Of a DNA stretch of 64,000 bases, positions 1-8,303 are shown one piece after another. The notes under the pieces were generated by a model. That model searched no databases and was not told the DNA's origin. It worked only from the letters and a program-made list of their open reading frames with translations. The first letter of the stretch is position 1. Every line of letters starts with the position of its first letter. Both the position numbers and the translations under genes were made by a program. This stretch comes from CAYWTS01 sp964461265 (lineage in GTDB: Bacteria; Bacteroidota; Ignavibacteria; Tepidaquicellales; OLB5): assembly GCA_964461265.1 (NCBI GenBank), contig CAYWTS010000003.1:1-64000 (forward strand), read 5' to 3'.

Positions 1-44
1 AAGATAAAATTTAATGGAGACATTGGAAATGTATTTTTTCGGAA

Positions 45-64
45 ATACCTGCTAATGCGGGTAT
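45..64. repeat. Short palindromic repeat, copy 1
   Basis: The sequence ATACCTGCTAATGCGGGTAT is an imperfect palindrome. Its reverse complement differs by one base from positions 26363-26382, so this is a dispersed intergenic repeat of the REP/terminator-like kind. Function unknown. Confidence 0.6.
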
Positions 65-112
65 CTGTAAATATTTTGAGTCATTTTAATAATTTGTGAA
101 TAAAAAGTAAGA

Positions 113-135
113 AAGCCCGTACTTTTAACGGGCTT
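113..135. terminator. Hairpin, possible terminator
   Basis: AAGCCCGT pairs with ACGGGCTT over 8 bp around a 7-base loop. Read on the minus strand it is followed by a T-rich stretch, which fits a leftward terminator. No adjacent leftward gene is visible in this window to match it. Confidence 0.4.
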
Positions 136-293
136 CCATGGAGGTAATAAGGGGATAATGATGTGACTCTTATGTACTTATCAATTATTTTTTTTACTAT
201 ACTCTTTCTTTCTATTATTAGACAGAAAATGCGGAATAAAGGTTTAATACAAAATATAATAAACTTTAAAATTGGTCTTTTTGATAATATGTA

Positions 294-325
294 TTGCTTT
301 TTACATTTCTAATATATTATGTTTT
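294..325 (+). promoter_or_regulatory. Probable Bacteroidota-type promoter of the propeller fragment
   Basis: TTG at 294-296 and TATGTTTT at 318-325 are 21 bases apart. This resembles the TTG-N20-TAnnTTTG pattern seen repeatedly in the window, with the last base changed. It lies just before the start codon at 337. Confidence 0.35.
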
Positions 326-336
326 AACGGTGGGAA

Positions 337-612
337 ATGAAAAGCCCAACAAAAATATTAATACTTACCTTCATTTTTTTACTGCCTTACTATGCACACT
401 CACAAAATCAGTGGCGTGTGTTTACTACACAGAATTCAATTTTGCCAAGTAATCTAATAGGTTCTATTGTGATTGACAGAAATAATGTTAAATGGATTGG
501 AACAGCAAATGGAATTGTAAGGATTGAGGGAAATAATTGGCAATTATTTGACATGACAAATACACATTGCAGAACAAATAGGCAGGTGGTTAACAAACAA
601 CCTGCCTTTTGA
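337..612 (+). pseudogene. Truncated exported beta-propeller protein (two-component-regulator-propeller type)
   Basis: The 91-residue product has a signal peptide (hydrophobic residues 6-18, then AHSQ). It continues with little more than one propeller blade of the Reg_prop type, with the typical phrases NQWRVFTTQNS, LPSNLIGSI and KWIGTANGI. Complete members of this family carry many such blades. Here the reading frame leaves the repeat pattern after about residue 75 and its last codons run through a transcription terminator hairpin (580-607), so the tail is not genuine protein. I read it as the 5' stump of a larger secreted propeller protein, probably T9SS-exported, that lost its 3' part by deletion. 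It keeps a plausible promoter. Alternatively it is a small functional secreted protein, which seems less likely. Confidence 0.6.
580..610. terminator. Bidirectional terminator hairpin
   Basis: AGGCAGGT (580-587) pairs with ACCTGCCT (600-607) around a 12-base loop and is followed by TTTT on the plus strand. It sits between the end of the propeller fragment and the convergent end of holB, so it can serve both. Confidence 0.65.
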
Positions 613-629
613 TTTACTTATTCCGTACA

Positions 630-1775
630 TTACTTTATAAAGTGTTTCAAATGAAAAGCAAGGTTAGTAAGCACAAACTCCGGATTCACATTTTGTCCCA
701 GCATCTTTTCTGCTTCTTCGAATTGGAGGATTATTTTAAAAATGTCGGTTTCGGGATAATTTTTCCGGAAAGTAATAAGGCGTTCCTTTAAGTCGGTATT
801 ACTAATCTGCAATGGTTTTTGATTATCGGAATAGTTCTTTACGTGAAGCAGGTCATTAAACCATATTTTAAGAACATACAAAAAAAACCTTGACTTGTTT
901 TTATCTGAGCGGCTGGGGACGCTTCTGCAGATAGAAACAAGCTCTGCGTAATCTTTTTTCAGAAATGATATCATAAAATTCAGGCAGGTATCTCTCAGCT
1001 CCTTCACACCATAGTTCAGCAGGTCAAGAGTTCTTGAGTAGCTTCCCCCGCTTAAACTGGAGGCAAGCTCTATTTCTTCATTTGAAAATTTATAGTCCGC
1101 ATTATTTTCTGATTCTTTAATAATATTTTCTTTGATTTTATCGACAGGAAGAGTTTCAAAGCTGATTTTCTGGCACCTCCCAATAATAGTCTGAGGTAAT
1201 TGTTCCGGTTTAGAAGTGGTGAGTATCAAAATACTGCTGCCCGGAGGCTCTTCAAGAACCTTTAAGAGAGCATTAGCTGCTTCCCGTTTCATTTTCTCAG
1301 CTTCGGAGATCAGGAAAACTCTTCTTGTGCCTGCAGAGGAGCTAAGATAAATTTTCCGGACAAGTTCTCTTATGCTGTCTATTCGTATATTATTTGCATT
1401 CGCAAGCGACATCCTGTAGTACAGATTGCGTGATTTCTTATTCAGTTCACTTAAAAAATTCTGGTAATCAGATTGAGATAGTGATTCAAGCGGGTTTGAA
1501 CCCGATTGGTCAGACCTGCCAGACGGCAACGCGCATATAAAATTTAAAAGCTCGTGGTTCAGCGAGCTGATTGATTTGCAGTTCACACATTTATCGCATG
1601 CCTGTGTATCAGTTACATTTGTACAATTTAAAAGTTTGGCAAATTCCACTGCAACAGCATCTTTACCTACACCCGCCTCCCCACTGAATAAAAATGCATG
1701 AGAAATACGACTGCTCTTATATAAAGCGGTTAATTGGTTAATTACCCGCTGCTGTCCGATTATCTTATTCCACAT
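630..1775 (-). CDS. holB: DNA polymerase III subunit delta' (clamp loader)
   Basis: An AAA+ clamp-loader subunit of the replicative polymerase that helps load the sliding clamp onto primed DNA in the cytoplasm. The 381-residue protein has the P-loop GEAGVGKD at residues 32-39, with D where an ATPase would have S or T, as often seen in the non-hydrolysing delta' subunit. It also has a four-cysteine zinc module (C51, C60, C63, C66), the phrase LLKVLEEPP typical of the family, and GRCQ in the arginine-finger/sensor region. It is the last gene of the long minus-strand run, 11 bases after the BamA-like gene, and ends at the terminator at 580-610. The family assignment is firm; delta' rather than the tau/gamma subunit is inferred from the short length and lack of C-terminal domains. 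Confidence 0.88.
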   Translation of the reverse strand: MWNKIIGQQRVINQLTALYKSSRISHAFLFSGEAGVGKDAVAVEFAKLLNCTNVTDTQACDKCVNCKSISSLNHELLNFICALPSGRSDQSGSNPLESLSQSDYQNFLSELNKKSRNLYYRMSLANANNIRIDSIRELVRKIYLSSSAGTRRVFLISEAEKMKREAANALLKVLEEPPGSSILILTTSKPEQLPQTIIGRCQKISFETLPVDKIKENIIKESENNADYKFSNEEIELASSLSGGSYSRTLDLLNYGVKELRDTCLNFMISFLKKDYAELVSICRSVPSRSDKNKSRFFLYVLKIWFNDLLHVKNYSDNQKPLQISNTDLKERLITFRKNYPETDIFKIILQFEEAEKMLGQNVNPEFVLTNLAFHLKHFIK

Positions 1776-1786
1776 TGTAATATTAA

Positions 1787-3814
1787 CTAAAAAGCCTGAC
1801 CCAGCCCGAAATGTATTGCAAACTTCTTTTTCTTAAAAATGTTTGATGGTTTATCAAAAAGCCATTTACCTATGTCATCGCTTGCAAGCGGGTCATACAA
1901 TTTAAATCCGATATCAATTCTAAGCGGACCAACAAATGTATCATACCTGATTCCAAGTCCTATGGCTAGTGCTATCTGTTTAAAATTGAATTTAGTTTCT
2001 TTTTCCCAAACATTCCCAAAATCAAGAAAATATACTGTCCAGAAATTCTTAATAAAGGAGGAAGAAGATGCAAACAGTTTCCACCTGTACTCAAGAGAAC
2101 CTTCCATCAGGAATTTGCCTCCATCTTCCTTGTCTTCCAGTATCCCGTTTTCACGTGAACCCCATCCTCGTAAGCTGCTTCCCCCGCCGCTAAAAAATTT
2201 GTAAAGTCTCGATACAGGCTGGATATTCTTACCTTTACCATATTCTATTAAATCCCCTATTTTTAAAGCACAGGCAAATATACTTGAAGCCTTATCCCCG
2301 CTCAAATCAAAGAAAAACCTGTTTGGTGTATACAGTTTCAGATACTGTGAATAATATACATTAGACCTGAAAATACCTATAAATCTCGGAAGCAAGCCTG
2401 CATTCTCAAATGTTATTGAATGTGAAAAACCACTTGAAGGATTGAATAAACTGTTTGTATTATCATGAACAAGTGTAACGCCTAAAATCGAATTAATATC
2501 ATTCTCAACTTGAGTCTCGGTAAGTGTGTTTGTTTCATCTATTTTTATTTCTTCTTTGGTTCTAGTTCTTAAAAGGTCAAATGTAAGGTCACTGTATACG
2601 CTGTTATAAAATGTATAGTATGCTATATAATAATTTAAACGAATTAAATTTCTTAGTATCGTAAACTGTAACGATTTATCAAAGTTGTAATAAATCAGTG
2701 AAATATTATACGAACCCGAGATATTATTGTTAAATAAGAATGGCTGGAAAAGAGAAGATTTTAACTCTGCTTTGTTAATATCAACAGAATGAAAATATCC
2801 GTCAAGTGACAGCGAAAAAACTGTTCCTCCTTTTATAAAGTACCTGTCGGAGTAACTTATACCTGCACCTCCGAAAAAAAGATTATCTATATCAATGGCA
2901 TTAATATTAGGAGCTATAGTATATTTTGTATTCAGATTAACATTTACTACAAAATTAATATATCCCGTCTGGTCATTAATGCTGTCAATTTGTATTCTCC
3001 CGGTTTGGATGATTGCTAGTTTGCCGATATTTCTTTCGCTTTCAACGAGCGTCTGCTGTGAATATTTTTCACCATAGGTATACTTAATCTGCCTTAAAAT
3101 ATATTTATCTTCAATGTTATACTTGTTATTCTTTATAAGAACTCTGGTATTACCAAAATAATATATTCTGCCTGTTCCTATAAAACTGATATCGACATTC
3201 ACTTTGCCTGCATGTGATTTAAACTTATCGAGATACTTTGAAATAACAACACCCTCTGCCGAATCGACCTGCGCCCTGAAATAACCACCGTTCTGCAGAA
3301 TATCAAGTATCCTTCGGATTTCAATGCTCACTTCCGTTTTTATGTACGGCTTACCTGCCAGTAGCATTTCATCAGGATTAAAAATCTCTTTCATGATATC
3401 GTCGGGAAGGTTTTCGAGTCCCTGATATGAAATTTTATTTATTAAATATCTTTGGTTTTCAATAATAATAAAATTTATATCAACTGTCTTATCCTCATTG
3501 TCATACTGTACCGCTGTATCTACAACTGCATCAAAAAAACCGTTATCGAAGTAATATTTCCTTAAACGCTGCATATCCTGGTCAAGGTCTGATCTCATAA
3601 AGATATTTTTCTTCGAGGTTTGAAGAATATCAAGAAGTTCCGATTTATCGATTGATTCGGTTTCTTTAAAAATGAAATCAATATTATTTATCTCATAAGT
3701 ATTTTTTCCGTAAACGGGAAGTGTTAAAAAAAGAACGAAGATAAAGGCAAAAGCCTGTATAATAATAACAGAATGTTTAAACTGGTGAATGATTTTTCCT
3801 AAGCTTGTATACAT
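1787..3814 (-). CDS. BamA/TamA-family outer membrane protein (POTRA domains plus beta-barrel)
   Basis: An Omp85-family protein that inserts or transports proteins at the outer membrane. The 675-residue product begins with a signal peptide ending near LPVYGKN. Several POTRA-like stretches follow (for example DIDQDMQRLRKYYFDNGFF-like and ILDILQNGGYFRAQVDSAEG-like segments in the first third). A C-terminal surface-antigen barrel contains SGGGSSLRGWGS, the conserved RG(W/F) lid-loop motif. I place the start at the ATG ending at 3814. The longer frame to 3835 would begin inside a terminator hairpin (3829-3843). Length and domain content fit a TamA-like or accessory BamA paralogue rather than the main BamA, which usually has five POTRA domains. 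That distinction is not proven. It lies between DUF2795 and holB. Confidence 0.78.
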   Translation of the reverse strand: MYTSLGKIIHQFKHSVIIIQAFAFIFVLFLTLPVYGKNTYEINNIDFIFKETESIDKSELLDILQTSKKNIFMRSDLDQDMQRLRKYYFDNGFFDAVVDTAVQYDNEDKTVDINFIIIENQRYLINKISYQGLENLPDDIMKEIFNPDEMLLAGKPYIKTEVSIEIRRILDILQNGGYFRAQVDSAEGVVISKYLDKFKSHAGKVNVDISFIGTGRIYYFGNTRVLIKNNKYNIEDKYILRQIKYTYGEKYSQQTLVESERNIGKLAIIQTGRIQIDSINDQTGYINFVVNVNLNTKYTIAPNINAIDIDNLFFGGAGISYSDRYFIKGGTVFSLSLDGYFHSVDINKAELKSSLFQPFLFNNNISGSYNISLIYYNFDKSLQFTILRNLIRLNYYIAYYTFYNSVYSDLTFDLLRTRTKEEIKIDETNTLTETQVENDINSILGVTLVHDNTNSLFNPSSGFSHSITFENAGLLPRFIGIFRSNVYYSQYLKLYTPNRFFFDLSGDKASSIFACALKIGDLIEYGKGKNIQPVSRLYKFFSGGGSSLRGWGSRENGILEDKEDGGKFLMEGSLEYRWKLFASSSSFIKNFWTVYFLDFGNVWEKETKFNFKQIALAIGLGIRYDTFVGPLRIDIGFKLYDPLASDDIGKWLFDKPSNIFKKKKFAIHFGLGQAF

Positions 3815-3828
3815 TAAAAAAATAAAAT

Positions 3829-3865
3829 CCCGCATAAAGCGGGAGTGAACCCGTTATCAGGCGGG
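3829..3865 (-). terminator. Tandem hairpins downstream of the DUF2795 gene
   Basis: Two adjacent hairpins are visible. CCCGC (3829-3833) pairs with GCGGG (3839-3843), and ACCCG pairs with CGGGT within 3848-3865. Read on the minus strand, the second-met hairpin is followed by ATTTTATTTTTTTA, a good intrinsic-terminator tail for the 4117-3890 gene. Confidence 0.6.
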
Positions 3866-3889
3866 TATAATATACATTATCTGAACAGA

Positions 3890-4117
3890 TTAAATATCTT
3901 TTTCTTCTTCATCATAGAAGAAGTCCTCTTTAGTCGGATAGTCGAGCCAAATTTCTTCGATGCTCTCATAAGGTTCGTCGGTATCTTCGAGTTCCCTGAG
4001 GTTATCAATAACTTCCTGCGGCGCACCAGTTCTTTGTGCGTAATCTATTAATTCAAGCTTATTCGCTGGCCAAGGAGCATCATCAAGAAATGATGCGAGC
4101 TCGAGAGTCCAAACCAT
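3890..4117 (-). CDS. DUF2795 domain-containing small acidic protein
   Basis: A 75-residue acidic protein recognisable as the DUF2795 family from MVWTLELASFLDDAPWP at the N-terminus, the RTGAPQEVIDNL segment and the acidic C-terminus with YPTKEDFF. The molecular function of the family is not known to me. It is preceded by a textbook Shine-Dalgarno (AGGAGG, 8 bases before the ATG) and lies 32 bases after oppC. A terminator pair follows, so it closes the oppBC transcript. The same small protein is common in Chlorobi and Ignavibacteria, which supports the taxonomic placement. Confidence 0.8.
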   Translation of the reverse strand: MVWTLELASFLDDAPWPANKLELIDYAQRTGAPQEVIDNLRELEDTDEPYESIEEIWLDYPTKEDFFYDEEEKDI

Positions 4118-4149
4118 ATTTAATACCTCCTAAATAATTAAAAATAATT

Positions 4150-5262
4150 TTAATCTCTTAGCCTTGGGTCAAGGGCATCTCTTAATCCCTCGCCAACAAG
4201 GTTGTAAGAAACTACTGTTATGAAAATCATAAATCCGGGAAATATAGCAAGCCACCATGATGTTGTAGCACCTCTTGCTTCGTTTAACATCGAACCCCAT
4301 GTTACAGTTGTAGCTTTAACTCCAAAACCTAAAAAACTTAAAGCTGCTTCAGCGAGGATTGCACTTGCTATTTCAAAAGGTCCTGAAACAAGAACAGGTC
4401 CTATTGCATTCGGCAGAACATGCCTGAAAATAATTCTTCTGTTGGTCAAGCCTAATGATGTCGCAGCAGAAATGTAATCCATGTTTCTGACCTTTAATAC
4501 TTCACCCCTAGTTAGTGTTGCATTGGTTGTCCATGTTGTAAGTCCGATAGCTGCCATAATATACCAGATACTCGAACCGTATAAAGCTACAATTGTTATA
4601 ATTAAAAAGAATAGCGGGAATAATTTCATAATCTCGATAAATCTCATTATAACCAAATCGATTTTACCGCCATAAAATCCAGCAACGGACCCTAATATAA
4701 TACCGATTAATATGGCTATTCCAGCTGCAACAAAACCGACTGATAGTGAGATTCTTGAACCATGTATAAGACCGCTTAAAACATCACGCCCAATGGCATC
4801 TGTTCCCAGAAAATGTCCCGAACCAAAAGAAGGAGTAGACATGCTGTTAAACAAGTCGACATCCGAAAAATAATATCTGATAGGGGGCCAAATGGAAGCT
4901 TCAAGGTCTGCATTTTTCCAGTCGAAATTGATAAATTCCGGCTGCCATTTTGAGATACCTAAACCTACAGCGTATTCTTTTAAAATCGGGAAATAAATTT
5001 CACCTTTTAGCTTTGCATAAATCGGTTTATTGTTAGCAAGAAAATCTGCAGACAGAGCAATAGCAACCAGAATAAACACAATATAAAGAGCAATCACAGC
5101 AAGCTTATTCTTTCTAAACTGATGTTTTACTAATGACCAGTATGTCTGGTCAACTTCCCGCTTTTTCTGTGCAGCCGGATCACCATTAACCGAAACAGTG
5201 AGTCTTTTGTCTTTATTTATTTCTTCTTTAGTATTAATATCTTTAGTTTTAGTACCAAACAT
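4150..5262 (-). CDS. oppC: Oligopeptide/dipeptide ABC transporter permease, OppC/DppC type
   Basis: An inner-membrane permease of a peptide ABC importer. The 370-residue protein has a cytoplasmic N-terminal tail (first 50 residues, charged), a first transmembrane helix around residues 55-75, then a roughly 90-residue external segment. The C-terminal BPD_transp_1 core follows. The core contains GTDAIGRDVLSGLIHGSRIS, the OppC hallmark, and the EAALSFLGFGV segment; the coupling loop (EAA-like) is TSLGLTNRRIIFRHVLPNA. It is 12 bases downstream of the OppB-type gene and clearly part of the same transcript. No ATPase subunit (OppD/OppF) is encoded in the window, so the ATPases must be elsewhere. 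Confidence 0.88.
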   Translation of the reverse strand: MFGTKTKDINTKEEINKDKRLTVSVNGDPAAQKKREVDQTYWSLVKHQFRKNKLAVIALYIVFILVAIALSADFLANNKPIYAKLKGEIYFPILKEYAVGLGISKWQPEFINFDWKNADLEASIWPPIRYYFSDVDLFNSMSTPSFGSGHFLGTDAIGRDVLSGLIHGSRISLSVGFVAAGIAILIGIILGSVAGFYGGKIDLVIMRFIEIMKLFPLFFLIITIVALYGSSIWYIMAAIGLTTWTTNATLTRGEVLKVRNMDYISAATSLGLTNRRIIFRHVLPNAIGPVLVSGPFEIASAILAEAALSFLGFGVKATTVTWGSMLNEARGATTSWWLAIFPGFMIFITVVSYNLVGEGLRDALDPRLRD

Positions 5263-5274
5263 ATCAAAATAATT

Positions 5275-6291
5275 TTAAGCTGACTTTTTTGTGAAAGCAA
5301 TTCTCGGGTCAACAGCAGCATACATAATATCCATTACTAATAAGCCAATTAAAGTTAACACAGCTGCAATTACCAGTTCAGCCATAATTAAAGGATAATC
5401 TCTGGCAACCAATGCCTGGAATGCAAGTTGTCCTAAGCCAGGTATTGTGAATATCTGTTCAATAATGATGCTTCCACCGACAAGACTCGGAAAAATTCCT
5501 GCCAAAAGAGTTATTATAGGTATCAGCGAATTTCTTAAAGCATGTTTTAGAACCACAACCCTTTCTTTTAATCCTTTTGCTCTGGCAGTTCTGATGTAAT
5601 CCTGCCGTATTACTTCCAGCATACTGCCCCTCATCTGTCTTGATAGAAAGGCAAAGCTGCCTAGAGTGTAACAGGCAACAGGAAGTATAAGGTGCCAAAT
5701 CCTGTCCCATGTTCTTTCTATAAAGCTCCAGTTTTCTGAGCCAAGCGTATATAAACCTGATGTTGGAAAAATCTTCAGGTATTCAACATTTGCCAAAAAA
5801 ATTATTGCCATCGTTGCAACCCAGAAAGAAGGAAGCGAATATAAAACAAACAAAATTACCGTAGTAAACCTGTCGGTAAAACTGTACTGACGCGCAGCTG
5901 AGTAAATACCGATCGGAATGGCAATTGTGTATGCAAGAAAAATAGCGAATAAGCTAATTGGTAACGTTACCGGAATCCGTTCCAGAATTTTGCCCATAAC
6001 CGGGCGGTTATCAACGAATGAGTTACCGAAATCTCCCATAGCCATGTTACCTACCCAAATGAAATACTGTATGTAAAGAGGTTTATCAAGTCCCCATTTT
6101 CTTTTATAGTACATCTTTGCTTCTTTATTCATCTGGCTTTTTTCATCGGCTTTCATCGATTCCTGGCTTACTCCGACTTTTAATTCAGTCGGGTCGCCCG
6201 GTGCAAGACGGGAAATAGTGAAAGTGATTATGGTAATCATAATCAGAGTCGGTATAAACAGCAAAATCCTTTTTATTACATATTGGGTCAT
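5275..6291 (-). CDS. oppB: Oligopeptide/dipeptide ABC transporter permease, OppB/DppB type
   Basis: An inner-membrane partner of OppC. The 338 residues start with MTQYVIKRILLFIPTLIMI, the typical OppB N-terminus with one helix, followed by RLAPGDP. The coupling loop reads YIRTARAKGLKERVVVLKHA, and FTIPGLGQLAFQALVARDYP near the C-terminus is diagnostic of OppB/DppB permeases. A stretch of about 20 charged residues (MKADEKSQMNKEAKMYYKRK) after the first helix is a little longer than usual. The gene sits 9 bases after a peptide-binding lipoprotein gene and 12 bases before oppC, as expected for one importer. Confidence 0.88.
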   Translation of the reverse strand: MTQYVIKRILLFIPTLIMITIITFTISRLAPGDPTELKVGVSQESMKADEKSQMNKEAKMYYKRKWGLDKPLYIQYFIWVGNMAMGDFGNSFVDNRPVMGKILERIPVTLPISLFAIFLAYTIAIPIGIYSAARQYSFTDRFTTVILFVLYSLPSFWVATMAIIFLANVEYLKIFPTSGLYTLGSENWSFIERTWDRIWHLILPVACYTLGSFAFLSRQMRGSMLEVIRQDYIRTARAKGLKERVVVLKHALRNSLIPIITLLAGIFPSLVGGSIIIEQIFTIPGLGQLAFQALVARDYPLIMAELVIAAVLTLIGLLVMDIMYAAVDPRIAFTKKSA

Positions 6292-6300
6292 ATAATATGT

Positions 6301-8097
6301 TTAGTTCATGGTTTGTGTATATTTCTGTTGCGATTTTGGCACCCACCACTCTTTAAGTAACGGGCTGTTACCACGGTTGTACCATCGTGTGTTTTTAAAT
6401 CTTACGTCATAAATATATCTTGATTTAGGACTCCAAAGGAAAGTATATGGCTGTTCGTCATATATCAATTTTTGCCATTGTTTCATCATTTCAATTCTTT
6501 TATTCTCATCAAATTCTTTCCTGTACTCTTCCAGTATTTTATCTGATTCCTGATTATTATAACTTATATAATTACTTCCTTCACCTTCTGACTGGCTTGA
6601 ATGCCAAATCTGGAAGGGATCCGGCGGTACTACATTCATCTGCCATGCTGCAAGTGTAGCATCGAACTCATGTTTCTTGGTTTTATCAAGATATACAGAC
6701 CATTCCAGATCCTGAATATCGGCAATTATACCTACTTTCTTCAGGGATTCTATAATTACCAGAACAGTTTGCCTTCTTACAGGATTATTATTATTCAGAA
6801 ATGTAAACTTGAAATCCGTCTTTTTGCCGTCAATTATTTTATCGAGCACGCCATCGCCATCTGTATCTTTCCAACCCGCTTCGCTTAACAATTGTTTTGC
6901 TTTTTCAAGGTCAAACGGAATTTCGGGAAGATCGGCATTAAGATATTTTTTATCTTTATAAAATATAGGTGACTGTATAAGAACAGATTGTCCGAAAGCT
7001 ATTTTATCGATTATAGATTTCCTGTCGATGCAGTATGATAATGCCCATCTTACCTTTTTATCTGCAAATAAAGGATTTTTGTTATTCCATCCGATATAGC
7101 TGTAAGCAGGTTCGCTTGGCGTAGCTTTTAACAGATTAAACTCTTCAGCGTTTTCAAGGTTTTTATAGAAATCAACGGGTTTTATTACATACATTATGTC
7201 GATTTCTTTATTCTTTGCTGCTACTATTGATGAATTATCATCTTGAATAATTTTGTAGATAATTTTTTCCGGAAAGGCTGGTGAAAGAGCTTTGCCCCAG
7301 TAGTTTGGATTTTTCTTTATTGTTATCGCTTGTCCAGTCTCCCACTTTTCTAATACATAAGGTCCGGAACCTACAACATATTTAGGGTCACGTGATACTT
7401 CCTGCGAATTCATAAAATCTGCAATTTTTTTCATTACATGATTTTTCTCAGCAGCTCTAAAATCATCCAGTTCATTCCAAGAATATTTATCAGTCAAGCC
7501 TTCCGGGTCAAGTATATGTTTTGGAACAATGTAAAATAAACCTAAAGAGTAAATTCCCCTCCAGTATGGAATGCTCATAACAAATTTTATGGTATGAGGA
7601 TCATTATTCACAAGTTCTGCGCTTCTAACAGAAGTAAAATAATTTCTTAAAGCTGCACAATCTACTAAAGGATTTTTAATTACTTTTAACGTAAATATAA
7701 CATCATGACCGGTCAGTGGTTTTCCATCTGCCCATTTAGCATCCTTGTTAAGTTTATATGTATAAGTTAAGTGATCTTCTGAAATTTCAGGCAAAGATGC
7801 AAGCCAGGGTATCAGTTCGTAGGTTTCCCAGTTTAGGTAATTCAGATACTCAAAAAGCATTTCATCAATCTGGTCTGCTGATGCATCATTCGTTACGATA
7901 GGATTCAGTTTTTCTGCGTCAGCCATTTCTCTCTGAATGATCCAATCTCCTGAAACAGCACCCGCAGTATCCCATGGCTGAACATCGCTTATTATTTTGT
8001 CTGTGGTTCGGTTATTTTTCCCGCAGCTGTAAACTATAACCGATATAACAATTAGTAACAAGTAAATAATAGATATTTTATTAATAAAATATTTCAT
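6301..8097 (-). CDS. Peptide-binding lipoprotein of an ABC importer (SBP_bac_5), paralogue 1
   Basis: A substrate-binding protein that delivers peptides to OppBC at the outer face of the inner membrane. The 598 residues begin with a lipoprotein signal whose lipobox VYSC puts the lipidated cysteine at residue 25. The start chosen is the ATG ending at 8097, because upstream codons to 8166 are not signal-like. The body shows SBP family-5 features: WDTAGAVSGDWIIQREMADA near the N-terminus, WADGKPLTGHDVIFTLKV, GSGPYVLEKWETGQ and RWALSYCIDRK. It shares these segments with the next gene upstream (8304-10124), so the two are tandem duplicates. It lies 9 bases before oppB. Substrate is unknown. Confidence 0.85.
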   Translation of the reverse strand: MKYFINKISIIYLLLIVISVIVYSCGKNNRTTDKIISDVQPWDTAGAVSGDWIIQREMADAEKLNPIVTNDASADQIDEMLFEYLNYLNWETYELIPWLASLPEISEDHLTYTYKLNKDAKWADGKPLTGHDVIFTLKVIKNPLVDCAALRNYFTSVRSAELVNNDPHTIKFVMSIPYWRGIYSLGLFYIVPKHILDPEGLTDKYSWNELDDFRAAEKNHVMKKIADFMNSQEVSRDPKYVVGSGPYVLEKWETGQAITIKKNPNYWGKALSPAFPEKIIYKIIQDDNSSIVAAKNKEIDIMYVIKPVDFYKNLENAEEFNLLKATPSEPAYSYIGWNNKNPLFADKKVRWALSYCIDRKSIIDKIAFGQSVLIQSPIFYKDKKYLNADLPEIPFDLEKAKQLLSEAGWKDTDGDGVLDKIIDGKKTDFKFTFLNNNNPVRRQTVLVIIESLKKVGIIADIQDLEWSVYLDKTKKHEFDATLAAWQMNVVPPDPFQIWHSSQSEGEGSNYISYNNQESDKILEEYRKEFDENKRIEMMKQWQKLIYDEQPYTFLWSPKSRYIYDVRFKNTRWYNRGNSPLLKEWWVPKSQQKYTQTMN

Positions 8098-8303
8098 GAC
8101 TTCTGTATTTATTTGAAAATTGTGTAATAATCCTATTTTTTTAACCGGATATTGGCGAAATTCCAAAATGGAAAGTATAAAAGCAACAGTCTAATTAATA
8201 TCCTGAAAAGTATCTAATTCTTTTGGAAACACATTTGCTGCACAACTAGCCAACTACTCACCGGAGTAGCGGATAGATGTGACGCGGGAATTTCATCTTC
8301 AGT
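8098..8303. other. Intergenic region between the two peptide-binding genes
   Basis: About 200 bases separate the two duplicated genes. I see no convincing promoter of the TTG-N20-TAnnTTTR type on the minus strand. The right end carries GCGGGAAT and TTCAGTT, partial matches to the repeat described at 51773-51795, which suggests an eroded repeat copy. Confidence 0.35.

Larger units (their letters stand above)
1..336. other. Intergenic region upstream of the propeller fragment
   Basis: No gene was recognised in these 336 bases. They hold a 20-base palindromic repeat at 45-64, a hairpin at 113-135 and a probable promoter at 294-325, each listed separately. Whatever lies before base 1 cannot be judged. 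Confidence 0.6.

Noticed and set aside
609..791. A short plus-strand gene following the propeller fragment
   Set aside because: It is entirely antisense to the conserved end of holB and starts in the terminator.
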